Source: JAXLRU01 sp046330935
Lineage (GTDB): Bacteria; Actinomycetota; Actinomycetes; Actinomycetales; Kineosporiaceae
Direction: 5' to 3'
Assembly: GCA_046330935.1 (NCBI GenBank)
Contig: JAXLRU010000004.1
Span: forward strand, 186,001-250,000
Length of the DNA stretch: 64,000 bases
A program made the position numbers and the translations under genes. This document shows, piece by piece, positions 37,562 through 45,557 of this stretch (positions within the stretch are counted from its first letter, which is position 1; every line of letters begins with the position of its first letter). The notes under the pieces are model-generated. The model did no database searches, had not been told where the DNA came from, and worked only from the letters and a program-made list of their open reading frames with translations.

Positions 37562-39381
37562 CCACTCCTCCCCGGCCCGGCCCGGCCCGCCAGGATCTCC
37601 GTGAGGTCCCAGTCGACGAACTCGGCGAGGGCCTCCTGGCAGCGGGCGACGGTCGCGGCGAACACCGGCGACGCGTCGAGCAGCTGCGCGCCCATCGCCG
37701 CCCACTGCGAGCCCTGACCGGGGAAGACGAACGCGACCTTGCCGCGCTCGCGGGGCCGGCCGGTGACGGCGCCGGGCACGTCCTCCTCCCCCGCGGCCAG
37801 CGCCTTCAGTGCGGCGACGGCGGCGTCGGTGTCGGCGGCGACGACGCCCGCGCGGGCGGCGAAGTGGTCACGGTGGCGGCCGAGGGTGGCGGCGACGTCG
37901 GCGAGCTCGGCGGGCGTCGCGCCGTCCAGGCGGGTGGCGAGGTCGGCGGCGCGCTGCTGGAGCGCGTCGTCGGTGTGCGCGGTGACGGCGAGGACGGGCG
38001 GCAGCCCGGTCTCGGGGGCGGCGTCGGCGTCCTCCCCGGAGGCGAAGGTCGCGGCCAGGGCGGGCGTGGCGACGACGACGTGGGCGTTGGTGCCGCCCCA
38101 GCCGAAGCTGTTGACGCCGAGGTAGGACACCTGCGTGGCCGGGTCGGGCAGGTCGAGCCCGTCACGGGCGACGGCGAGGTTGAGCTCGTCGAAGCCGATC
38201 TCGGGGTTGAGCTCCTCGGCGTGCAGGGACGCGGGGACCCGCCCGTGCTCGATGCTGACCAGCACCTTCGCGAGGCCCGCGAGCCCCGCGGTGGCCTCGA
38301 GGTGGCCGATGTTCGTCTTCACCGACCCCACGTACAGGGGCCCGGCGTCGGGCGAGCGCTTCGCGGCCAACGTCCGGCCGATCGCGCCGGCCTCGATCGG
38401 GTCGCCGCGCAGCGTCCCGGTGCCGTGGGCCTCCAGGTAGGACAGCTTGTCGGGGTCGACCCCCGCGTCGGCGTACACGCGCGTCAGCAGGTCGGTCTGC
38501 CCGTCGGGGTTGGGCGTGACCAGCGACTCCCCGCCCGCGTCGTTGTTGACCGCGGTGGCGACGAGGACGCCGCGGATCCGGTCGCCGTCGGCCAGGGCCT
38601 TGTCGAGCCGCTTGAGGTAGACCGCGACGATGCCCTCGCCGCGCACGAACCCGTCGGCCTTCGCGCTGAACGCCTGCGAGCGGCCGACCTTCGACAGCCC
38701 GCCGAAGTGGGTGAGGTTCACCGACACGTCGGGGGCGAGGATGAGGTTGACGCCGCCGACGAGCGCGCCGTCCAGCTCGCCGTTGAGCACGGCCTGCCCG
38801 GCCAGGTGCAGCGCGACCAGCGCCGAGGAGCAGCCGGTCTCCACGACCAGGCTGGGGCCCTTCAGCTTGAGGAAGTACGACACCCGCGCCGCCGTGACGT
38901 CGAGGGCGTTGCCGACCGCGCTGTGCTGGGTGGAGGCGGCGCCGCGCTCCTTGCGCAGGATCTCGTAGTCGTGCCACGACGCGCCGACGTAGACGCCGGT
39001 GCGGCTGCCCCTCAGCGACGCGGCGGGCACCCCGCCGTCCTCCAGCGCCTTCCACGCCGCCTCGAGGAACAGCCGCTGCTGCGGGTCGACCTCGGCGGCC
39101 TCCCGCGGGCTGATCCCGAAGAACGTGGGGTCGAACCGGTCGACGTCGGCCAGGAACCCGCCGACGGCCTGGATGCTCTTCTCGGGGTCCAGCTGCGCCG
39201 AGGCGTCCCAGCGGTCCGCCGGGACGGGACCGATCGCGTCGCCGCGGCGGTCGAGGAGGTCCCAGAACGCCTCGAGGTCGGGCGCGCCGGGGAAGCGCCC
39301 GGCCAGGCCGACGACGGCGAGCAGCCGGGTGGGGTCCTGGGTGGCGAGCCTGGGGGCGGGGGGAACGTCGGGGCTGGTCAC
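37558..39381 (-). CDS. Type I PKS, N-terminal portion: KS and start of AT
   Basis: 607 residues. Complete KS: nucleophile Cys184 in ETGCSSALVAL (TGCSSA where most have TACSSS), AHGTGTLRGDPIE and VKTNIGHLEATAG. The KS-AT linker follows and the AT begins with FVFPGQGSQWAAMG, but the frame stops at LAGRAGPGRSG. Removing one GGGCC unit from the local repeat gives LAGRAGEEWMTRID and joins the next gene in frame, so the two are almost certainly one ancestral gene. GTG start with GGAGG five bases before. It follows the FAD-protein gene by 144 bases and belongs to the leftward unit that starts with the tetronate KAS III. Confidence 0.85.
   Translation of the reverse strand: MTSPDVPPAPRLATQDPTRLLAVVGLAGRFPGAPDLEAFWDLLDRRGDAIGPVPADRWDASAQLDPEKSIQAVGGFLADVDRFDPTFFGISPREAAEVDPQQRLFLEAAWKALEDGGVPAASLRGSRTGVYVGASWHDYEILRKERGAASTQHSAVGNALDVTAARVSYFLKLKGPSLVVETGCSSALVALHLAGQAVLNGELDGALVGGVNLILAPDVSVNLTHFGGLSKVGRSQAFSAKADGFVRGEGIVAVYLKRLDKALADGDRIRGVLVATAVNNDAGGESLVTPNPDGQTDLLTRVYADAGVDPDKLSYLEAHGTGTLRGDPIEAGAIGRTLAAKRSPDAGPLYVGSVKTNIGHLEATAGLAGLAKVLVSIEHGRVPASLHAEELNPEIGFDELNLAVARDGLDLPDPATQVSYLGVNSFGWGGTNAHVVVATPALAATFASGEDADAAPETGLPPVLAVTAHTDDALQQRAADLATRLDGATPAELADVAATLGRHRDHFAARAGVVAADTDAAVAALKALAAGEEDVPGAVTGRPRERGKVAFVFPGQGSQWAAMGAQLLDASPVFAATVARCQEALAEFVDWDLTEILAGRAGPGRSG
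37569..37590 (-). repeat. Pentanucleotide repeat at the PKS frame break
   Basis: Three consecutive CCCGG units plus CCCGC (GGGCC-type repeat on the coding strand). Two full units instead of three would restore one continuous KS-AT frame. Such repeats are prone to slippage in replication and to error in sequencing. Confidence 0.85.
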
Positions 39382-39525
39382 GAAGGCCTCCGGGACGGTG
39401 CTGGCATGGGGACGACGGGACGGCGCCGGGCCGGGACGGCGGGCGCGGACGGCGATCGGTCGGGGATAGGGCTGTGGGGCGAGGGGTCGGGCGGAGCGGT
39501 CGGGCGCGCGCGTCAGGCGGGGGTG

Positions 39526-40854
39526 TCAGGCGCGGGCCCCCACGGGCACGCCGGCGGTGGTGCCGGGCACGGCCCACGTGGCGGCGGCGGCGCGCTGGGC
39601 CAGCTCGAGGTCGACGGGGTCGATCGGGTGCTGCACCGCGATCACCTTGCTGAACAGGCGGTACTTGATCGGCAGCCGGTGCAGCAGGCCGAACCGGAGC
39701 CGGCGGATCCGGACGTCGCGCGCCGAGGACTTGCCGAGGTTGGTCTCCTGCATCCGCTGGAACTTCGTGACGAAGTCCTTGTGCTTGCGCCGCGTGGCGA
39801 CGAAGCGGTCGAACGCCGACGCGGGGATCGGCTCACGCCCGTTGCCCGACGCGAGCGCGGCGGCGAGGACGGGCGTGAGCTGGACGACGTCCTGGAACGC
39901 GAGGTTCACGCCCTGGCCGAGGATCGGCGTACAGGTGTGGCTCGCGTCGCCGATCAGCAGCAGGCCGTCGCGCGACCACCGCGGCACCTCGGCGGTGAAG
40001 ATCTCCAGGAACGAGGTGTCGGCGAAGGACGTGACGGACTCGTCGAACAGCGACTCCAGGCGCGGGTCGATGGCGAGCACCTCGGAGCGGAACGCCGCGA
40101 ACCCCGCCTTGCGCAGCGTCCCCAGCCCGCCCTTGGGCAGGTTGTGGCCGATCCGCAGGGTGTCGGGGAACGTCGGCAGGACGACGAGGTGGTGGTCGCC
40201 GTCGACGACGAGCTCGGCGGTGTTGCCCCAGCCCTGCGGTCGGCGCAGCTTGAACCACTGGAAGTCGCGGCCCATCGGCGTGATCGTTGCCTCGAGCCCG
40301 GCCACGTGGCGGACCTTCGAGAACCGGCCGTCGGCGCCGACGACCACCCGCGCGCGCACGGTGGCGCGCCCGCCGTCCGGCAGCTTGAGCACGGCCCCGC
40401 GCACGGTCCCGTCGGCGTCGGTGACGAGGTCGCTGAACGCCGTCCCCGGCAGGCTCGTGAACGTGTCGAACCGGCCCGCCTCCTGCATGAACGCGCCGAT
40501 CAGCGCGGGCTGCGGGATGTCGATCGGCAGGGTGCCGTCGCCGAGGCGGCCGTAGTCGACGTGCATGACGTCGCGGCCCTCCATCCGCATCGTCACGCCG
40601 AGCGTCTCCAGGAACCCATGGGCGTCCATGGCCGCGCCGAACCCGAGGGCGCGCAGCGACGTCACCGACGGCGCCGCCACGGTCTCGCCGCGGAACTCCC
40701 GCTCGATCGAGCGGTGCTTCTCGGCGAGGACGACGCGGATGCCGCGCCGCGACAGCAGGGCGGCCAGCAGCGACCCGGCGGGGCCGCCGCCGACGATCAG
40801 GACGTCGGTCTCCGCGGGCACGGCGGGGGTGGTCGGGGCGTCGGTGGCGGTCAT
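39526..40854 (-). CDS. FAD-dependent oxidoreductase of the PHBH family, in the tetronate unit
   Basis: 442 residues. N-terminal dinucleotide fold VLIVGGGPAGSLLAALLSRRG (FAD), the middle DG-type motif VVVGADGRFSKVR and the second FAD motif LLIGDASHTCTPILGQGVNL are all present. Family members are flavin hydroxylases or epoxidases. Relatives next to spirotetronate cassettes, such as PyrE3, instead catalyse a [4+2] cyclisation that forms a decalin. Which applies here cannot be decided from motifs. The ATG overlaps the stop of the acyltransferase gene (ATGA), which ties it to the tetronate enzymes. The last 60 residues are hydrophobic/basic, possibly an additional helix pair. Confidence 0.8.
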   Translation of the reverse strand: MTATDAPTTPAVPAETDVLIVGGGPAGSLLAALLSRRGIRVVLAEKHRSIEREFRGETVAAPSVTSLRALGFGAAMDAHGFLETLGVTMRMEGRDVMHVDYGRLGDGTLPIDIPQPALIGAFMQEAGRFDTFTSLPGTAFSDLVTDADGTVRGAVLKLPDGGRATVRARVVVGADGRFSKVRHVAGLEATITPMGRDFQWFKLRRPQGWGNTAELVVDGDHHLVVLPTFPDTLRIGHNLPKGGLGTLRKAGFAAFRSEVLAIDPRLESLFDESVTSFADTSFLEIFTAEVPRWSRDGLLLIGDASHTCTPILGQGVNLAFQDVVQLTPVLAAALASGNGREPIPASAFDRFVATRRKHKDFVTKFQRMQETNLGKSSARDVRIRRLRFGLLHRLPIKYRLFSKVIAVQHPIDPVDLELAQRAAAATWAVPGTTAGVPVGARA

Positions 40855-41780
40855 GACTGCTGCTCCCAGGTGTCGAGGCGGTCCTTGACCTCGGCGAGCA
40901 CCTGCGACGCGAGCGCGCCGTCGATGACCCGGTGGTCGAAGGAGAGCGAGAGGGGAAGGACGGGGGCGACGGCGAGGCGGCCGTCGCGGACGACGGGGGC
41001 GTCGGCCACGTGGCCCACGCCGAACCCGACCGTCCCGGAGATGAGCGGGAGGATCGTGCGGACCTTCGTGTGGCCGATCGACGTGACGGAGAACGTGCCC
41101 TGGACGGCGTTGCGCACCGGCGGCTTCATCAGCGCGGCCCGGTAGGCGAGGCGGATCACCGGCAGCGGCAGCCGCTGCAGCTTGTGGGCGCCCGCGAACG
41201 GGCCCGTCGGACCGATCTCGGCGTCCTTGTAGTCGTCGAGGGCGGCCTGGACGGCGTCGAGGTCCATGCCCGGGACGTCGCGCAGGACGCCCGAGGCCAC
41301 GCACCGCTGGCCGTCCACGGACTTGTCGAACAGCACCTTCGCGGCGATCGTGTCGGGCTGCTGCAGCCGCGGCCGCCAGCGCCGCAGCGGGCCCTCGGCG
41401 AACATCGCGGCCGCGTCGGGATGCTCGGCGAGCACGTCCCCCGCCGCCTTCACGACGAAGGACACCCAGCTCAGGCGGGTCCCCCGGGCCTTCGCCGCAG
41501 CGCGGGCAGCGGCGATCGCCGTCCCGTCGACGTCGGCCAGCAGGTAGACGTGCGGGGTCTGGCGGGCGTGGCCGAGGAACGCGAGCGTCCCCCGGCGGGC
41601 TCGCGGCAGCGGCCGCGAGGCGGGGACGCGGGGCGGCGCGGCGGGCGGTCCGGCGGGCGCCGGGTCGGCGGCGGGCGCGGCCCTGGGCGGCACGAGCGCC
41701 AGCGGGGGGGCGTCGGCGACGCTCGCCCGCACGGCCACGGCGGCGCCGGGCTGCGCGAGGACGACGAGGGCCTCGGTCAC
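40851..41780 (-). CDS. E2-like (2-oxoacid dehydrogenase type) acyltransferase of tetronate pathway
   Basis: 309 residues matching the catalytic domain of dihydrolipoyl acyltransferases, with the active-site motif SFDHRVIDGALASQVL near the C-terminus and a short Pro/Ala linker in front. No lipoyl domain is present. In tetronate clusters the same kind of truncated E2 (AbyA4, QmnD4, Agg4 group) acetylates the hydroxymethyl group of the tetronate ring before elimination. The next gene upstream is the carrier protein, overlapped by GTGA, and the FAD protein follows by ATGA overlap. The gene order KAS III, FkbH, ACP, E2 supports this role strongly. Confidence 0.85.
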   Translation of the reverse strand: MTEALVVLAQPGAAVAVRASVADAPPLALVPPRAAPAADPAPAGPPAAPPRVPASRPLPRARRGTLAFLGHARQTPHVYLLADVDGTAIAAARAAAKARGTRLSWVSFVVKAAGDVLAEHPDAAAMFAEGPLRRWRPRLQQPDTIAAKVLFDKSVDGQRCVASGVLRDVPGMDLDAVQAALDDYKDAEIGPTGPFAGAHKLQRLPLPVIRLAYRAALMKPPVRNAVQGTFSVTSIGHTKVRTILPLISGTVGFGVGHVADAPVVRDGRLAVAPVLPLSLSFDHRVIDGALASQVLAEVKDRLDTWEQQS

Positions 41781-42058
41781 GGCGCCACCAGCCCTGCACC
41801 GAGCCCGGCACCGAGCACGGCCTCCACGACGGCGACGACGTCGGCCACCGTGGTGGCGGCGGCGTAGCGGGCGAAGTCCAGGGGGGCGCCGGCCTCGCGC
41901 TCGAGGAACACGAGCGTGCGCAGCGCGTTCACGGAGTCCCAGCCGGGCAGGTCGGCGAGGGACGCCGCCTGCTCCACGGTGGGCTCCTCGACGTCCAGCA
42001 TCTGGGCCAGGACCTCGACCACGAGAGCCTGTGCGGCCCCGGCAGCGGTGTCAGACAT
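41777..42058 (-). CDS. Glyceryl carrier protein (ACP) of tetronate pathway
   Basis: 93 residues with the phosphopantetheine site Ser in LPGWDSVNALRTLVFLE at about residues 38-54. It starts with ATG behind GAGGAGGCG and overlaps the end of the FkbH-like gene by eight bases; its own stop overlaps the acyltransferase start. Placed between the FkbH-like enzyme and the E2-like enzyme, it corresponds to AbyA3/RkF, which carries the glyceryl unit. Assignment of the glyceryl group is by gene context. Confidence 0.85.
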   Translation of the reverse strand: MSDTAAGAAQALVVEVLAQMLDVEEPTVEQAASLADLPGWDSVNALRTLVFLEREAGAPLDFARYAAATTVADVVAVVEAVLGAGLGAGLVAP

Positions 42059-44072
42059 GGTGCTCGCCTCCTCGTCCCGCGCCGGTGAGCCTCAGCTGCG
42101 GGCTGATGTCGCAGGTGATCGTGGGGGTGATCGAGACCCACGGCGGCAGGTCCGCCAGGTCGTCGAGGTCGTGCCGGAACTGTCGGGCGCCCTCCGGGGC
42201 GTCGGCGCGCTCACCGTCGCCGACGTCCCGGAAGCCGAGGGAGGGGTAGAACGCGCCGAACCGCCGGTTCTTCGCGGTCGGACGGAAGGTGGCCGTGACG
42301 GCGGTGACGCCGGCGGCGCAGGCGGCGCGCAGGACGAGCCCGACGATGGCGTGCTCGACGTCGCGGCCGAACACACGGCAGCTGAGGACGACGTTCTCGA
42401 CGTCCCACACCAGCGCGTCGCCCTCGTGCCGCTCGCCGATCGCGACCGCCGAGATCAGGCCGTTGTCCCCGAACCTGTCGGCGAGGCGCGCGCCGACGAA
42501 CGCCGTCGTCCCGGCGGCGCGCAGGTGCTCGACCTCCTCGGCGCCGTAGCGGCGGCCGGTGAGGTTGAACTGGTTGGTCTTGCCGAACAGCTGGACGATC
42601 CGCGCGGCGTTCAGCGGCGTCATCGCCTCCAGCGTGAGCACCGAGCGCAGGTCGGTCAGGTACTCGGTGAGGCTGCCGGCGGACGACGCGGCGTCGGCCC
42701 GGGCGGCCTGGCTGCGGTACATCGCGGTGCGCTCGCGGTCCTCGCCGGTGAGCCGGACGACCGTGAAGTCGCCGCGGGCCGCGACCGCGGCGGCGTAGGC
42801 CGCGGGGTCGGCGGGCAGGTCGACGGTGGCCACCTGCGGCAGCAGCCGGGTCATGAGGTCGCGCTCGGCGGGGTTGTCGTCGACGAACACGCACGCGTCG
42901 ACGCCGAGGTTGAGGCCCGCCGCGAGGTCGGTGACGTTGCCCGGCTTCGGCTCCCAGTTCGCCCGGACGGCCACGAAGTCCTCGGGCGCGAGCACCATGT
43001 CGGGGTGGGTGGCGATGGCCTCGCGCGCCACGGCGTCGTCGTTCTTGGAGGCGACGGCGAGCAGCACACCCTGGCGGGAGAGGTCCTTGGCGAGGCGCTG
43101 CAGCTCGGCGTGACCGCTGCCGGGCCAGCCGCCGCCGATCGTCACCCCGGCCACGCCGTCGTCCCCCACGACCCCGCCCCACAGCGTGTGGTCGAGGTCG
43201 AGCACGAGCACCTTGCGGGCCATGCCGAGGTCGGCGCGGGCCAGCCGCGCCAGCTCGAGGGCGAGCTGGTGCAGGTAAGCGGGCGAGTAGGCGTGCGCGG
43301 CGGCGTGGCGCATCCGCGGCGCGGGGGCGAAGCCCCCCGCTCGCTCGGCGAGCAGGTCGGCGCTGAGCACGACGACCGTGTCGTGGCGCGCGGCCAGCGC
43401 GGCGATGCCCGCGTTCATGGCCAGCCACGCGGCGTCCAGGCGCGCCTTGGAGCGGTGGTCGACGAGCCGGTCGCGGCGCAGCGGCGACAGCGGGATCGTG
43501 GTGAGGACGACGAGCGCGGGCAGCGCGCGGTGGGCGGCGGCCACCCACTGCTCCAGCTCGGCGGGGAACGCCGCGAGGCGCTCCTCCACGGCGTCGAGGT
43601 CGAGGGGGTCGGCCACGGCCCCGAACACGGCCTCGTCGTCGAGGAGGCAGACGAGCAGGCGGGGGTCGAGGTCGGCGAAGGCGGGGGCGCCGGCGAGGAT
43701 CTGCAGCCGCCACTGGTCGAAGCCGTCGGGCACCGCCACCGTCGTGGTGATCCCCTGCGCCGCGCAGGCGGCCGTGAGCAGCGGCGGCAGTTGGTCCAGC
43801 GTCGAGCTGCCCACGAGCGCCACCCGCTGCTCCCGCCAGCCCGCCGCAGTGAGCTGCGCACGGGTGTCGTCGGCGGCGAGCAGTCGGCCCGCGGCCTCGA
43901 CGTCGAGGGGGTCGGTGAGCGCGCTAGCCAGGTGGGCGACCCGGGCGGCGGATGCGGCGTCGAGGCCCTCGCGGCGCAGGGCGCGCAGCTCGCGCAGCGG
44001 CGACAGGGGCGCCGGCGGCCGGGTGACGACGGGCTCGGCGGCGGGGGCCGGGACGACCGCTTCGAGCGTCAT
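42051..44072 (-). CDS. FkbH-like HAD phosphatase/glyceryltransferase
   Basis: 673 residues. The N-terminal third is an SGNH-like region with RVALVGSSTLDQLPPLL. The HAD domain starts with VLVLDLDHTLWGGVVGDDG (near 288-306), the D-x-D-x-T motif, followed by AVASKNDD and VFVDDNPAERD. A GNAT-like C-terminal domain (about 490-640) has LSCRVFGRDVEHAIVGLVL. FkbH proteins remove phosphate from 1,3-bisphosphoglycerate and place D-glyceryl on a carrier protein. Here the neighbours are the carrier protein downstream (8-bp overlap) and KAS III upstream (1-bp overlap), and there are no FkbG/I/J/K genes, so tetronate rather than methoxymalonyl formation is indicated. ATG start immediately at the KAS III stop. 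Confidence 0.92.
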   Translation of the reverse strand: MTLEAVVPAPAAEPVVTRPPAPLSPLRELRALRREGLDAASAARVAHLASALTDPLDVEAAGRLLAADDTRAQLTAAGWREQRVALVGSSTLDQLPPLLTAACAAQGITTTVAVPDGFDQWRLQILAGAPAFADLDPRLLVCLLDDEAVFGAVADPLDLDAVEERLAAFPAELEQWVAAAHRALPALVVLTTIPLSPLRRDRLVDHRSKARLDAAWLAMNAGIAALAARHDTVVVLSADLLAERAGGFAPAPRMRHAAAHAYSPAYLHQLALELARLARADLGMARKVLVLDLDHTLWGGVVGDDGVAGVTIGGGWPGSGHAELQRLAKDLSRQGVLLAVASKNDDAVAREAIATHPDMVLAPEDFVAVRANWEPKPGNVTDLAAGLNLGVDACVFVDDNPAERDLMTRLLPQVATVDLPADPAAYAAAVAARGDFTVVRLTGEDRERTAMYRSQAARADAASSAGSLTEYLTDLRSVLTLEAMTPLNAARIVQLFGKTNQFNLTGRRYGAEEVEHLRAAGTTAFVGARLADRFGDNGLISAVAIGERHEGDALVWDVENVVLSCRVFGRDVEHAIVGLVLRAACAAGVTAVTATFRPTAKNRRFGAFYPSLGFRDVGDGERADAPEGARQFRHDLDDLADLPPWVSITPTITCDISPQLRLTGAGRGGEHHV

Positions 44073-45274
44073 CACGCACCCGCCACGGGGAGGGCGGCGT
44101 CCAGGGCGGCTGGGTTCACGGCCGCGGCGTCCAGGGCCGCCGCGTTCAGGGCGGCGTCGAGCGCTGCGGCGTCGAGCGCGGCCCCGCCGTCGGCGGCCCC
44201 GACCGCCACGGGACCCTCCAGCCGCAGGGCGAGCCCCGCGACCGTCCACTTGCTCGACTCGATGTTCGCGACCAGCACGCGCTCGCCGGGAGCGGCGGTG
44301 GCGAAGCGTTCCGCGGCGCGGTGCAGCTGGACGAAGGGCAGCGCGTTTCCGTTGTTGCCCGTCTCGGCCACGCACGAGACGGCCTGGTCGGGGCGCACCC
44401 CGAGGTGCTCGCGGATCTTCTCGGTCATGACGCCGTTGAGCTGCGGCACGAGCACGTGCTCGACCTGCGCGAGGTGCCAGCCGGTCAGGCCCACCAGCTC
44501 GGCGAGGACCCCGGCGGCGAGGCCGGGCACGTTCGCCTCGATCGCCTTGTAGTCCTCCTCGGCCATCGACTCGCGCGCCGTGGTGCCGCGGGGCCCGCGA
44601 ACCTGCGGGGCGCCGTCCACGCCGTACCAGCGCACCGTCTGCGCGCCCTTGCGGCCGTGCCCGTGGGTGCGCAGGAACATCTGCTCGACGACCAGGCCCT
44701 CGCCGGGGCTCACGTCCACGGCCTCGACGACCGCCGCGCCCGCGCCGTCGCCGAACATCGCGAAGTTGATCATCTCGGCGGGGCGCAGCGAGCGCGGGTC
44801 GGAGTCGTTCGGCAGCATCTTCACGCACGTGTCGCCGCCGACGACGAGGCCGCGGCGCAGCCCGCCGCCGCCGTCCCCGAGCAGCGCGCGGGCGGTGTAG
44901 AGGGCCTGCAGGGCACCCGCGCAGCCGCTGGTCAGCTGGAACGTGGGGACGCCGTCGATGCCGAGGCGGTCCGCGACGAGGTTCACCGTGGCGGGCATGA
45001 GGTGGTCGGGGCTGGCCGTCGACAGCACGACGAAGTCGATGTCGGCGGCGGTGAACCCGCCGTTGCGCAGCGCCTGGGCGCCGACCGCGACGGCGAGATC
45101 GCTGGTGGTCGAGGGGACGCCCTCGGGGCTGTCGGGACGGCAGAAGTGGCGGGTGCGGTTTCCGGTGGTCGCGCCCAGCCACTGCTCGTGCAGGCCGAAG
45201 CGCGCGGCGAGCGCGGCGTTCGTCACCGCGGCGCCGGGCAGCACCTCACTGAGAGACACGATTCGCACGGTCAC
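44072..45274 (-). CDS. KAS III-type tetronate-forming condensing enzyme
   Basis: 400 residues. FabH-like fold with the nucleophile Cys in LTSGCAGALQALY, the loop EHVLVPQLNGVM where housekeeping FabH has the active His-Gln-Ala-Asn, and ETGNNGNALPF as the Asn loop. Homologues in this gene order (AbyA1, RkD, QmnD group) join the glyceryl-carrier unit to the PKS-bound chain and close the tetronate ring, which also releases the chain. The body ends near residue 360 with VAGLALRLEGPV; a 40-residue Ala-rich tail of AALDA repeats follows and is unusual. It is first in the leftward unit, GTG start after AAGGACA. Confidence 0.88.
   Translation of the reverse strand: MTVRIVSLSEVLPGAAVTNAALAARFGLHEQWLGATTGNRTRHFCRPDSPEGVPSTTSDLAVAVGAQALRNGGFTAADIDFVVLSTASPDHLMPATVNLVADRLGIDGVPTFQLTSGCAGALQALYTARALLGDGGGGLRRGLVVGGDTCVKMLPNDSDPRSLRPAEMINFAMFGDGAGAAVVEAVDVSPGEGLVVEQMFLRTHGHGRKGAQTVRWYGVDGAPQVRGPRGTTARESMAEEDYKAIEANVPGLAAGVLAELVGLTGWHLAQVEHVLVPQLNGVMTEKIREHLGVRPDQAVSCVAETGNNGNALPFVQLHRAAERFATAAPGERVLVANIESSKWTVAGLALRLEGPVAVGAADGGAALDAAALDAALNAAALDAAAVNPAALDAALPVAGA
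44085..44190 (-). repeat. Degenerate tandem repeat in the KAS III 3' end
   Basis: Imperfect repeats of GGCGGCGTCCAGGGC and GCCGCGTTCAGGGC, roughly 15 to 33 bases long, code for the Ala-Leu-Asp-Ala tail. All visible units keep the frame. Confidence 0.65.
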
Positions 45275-45509
45275 TGTCCTTACGCAGGGGGCCGGGTGCC
45301 GCGCGACTGCCGGGTCCCGGGCGTCCCTGACCGGGACCGTCCCCCAGCTGCGGTGCTGCCCGGATGCGGTGCGGCCGGGGAGCGTGCCGGGGGTGGCAGG
45401 CGCTGCACCGACGACGCTAGGAACCCGGGCTGGAGGTGACCTTGAGCGCGGGTGGGCCTGCGGTGGGGGTGGGGACGAGCGCGACCGTGCGAGTGGGTTC
45501 AGTGCAGGG

Positions 45510-45557
45510 GCGGGCTCAGCGCGGGTGGGCTCAGCGCGCGGGTGGGCTCAGCGCGCG
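45510..45557 (-). repeat. 17-bp tandem repeat at the GNAT stop codon
   Basis: GGTGGGCTCAGCGCGCG occurs at 45524-45540 and 45541-45557, preceded by a shortened copy from 45510. Each copy contains TCA, the stop codon of the GNAT gene on the minus strand, so copy-number change leaves a stop in place. The rest of 45275-45509 shows nothing recognisable. Confidence 0.75.

Noticed and set aside
31898..37717. 1939-codon open frame on the plus strand
   Set aside because: Antisense shadow of the LLM and PKS genes; no motif and biased composition. The PKS reading on the minus strand has all expected active-site motifs.
42051..44072. Methoxymalonyl-ACP pathway reading of the FkbH-like gene
   Set aside because: The other genes needed (FkbG methyltransferase, FkbI and FkbK dehydrogenases) are not present, whereas all tetronate partners are adjacent.
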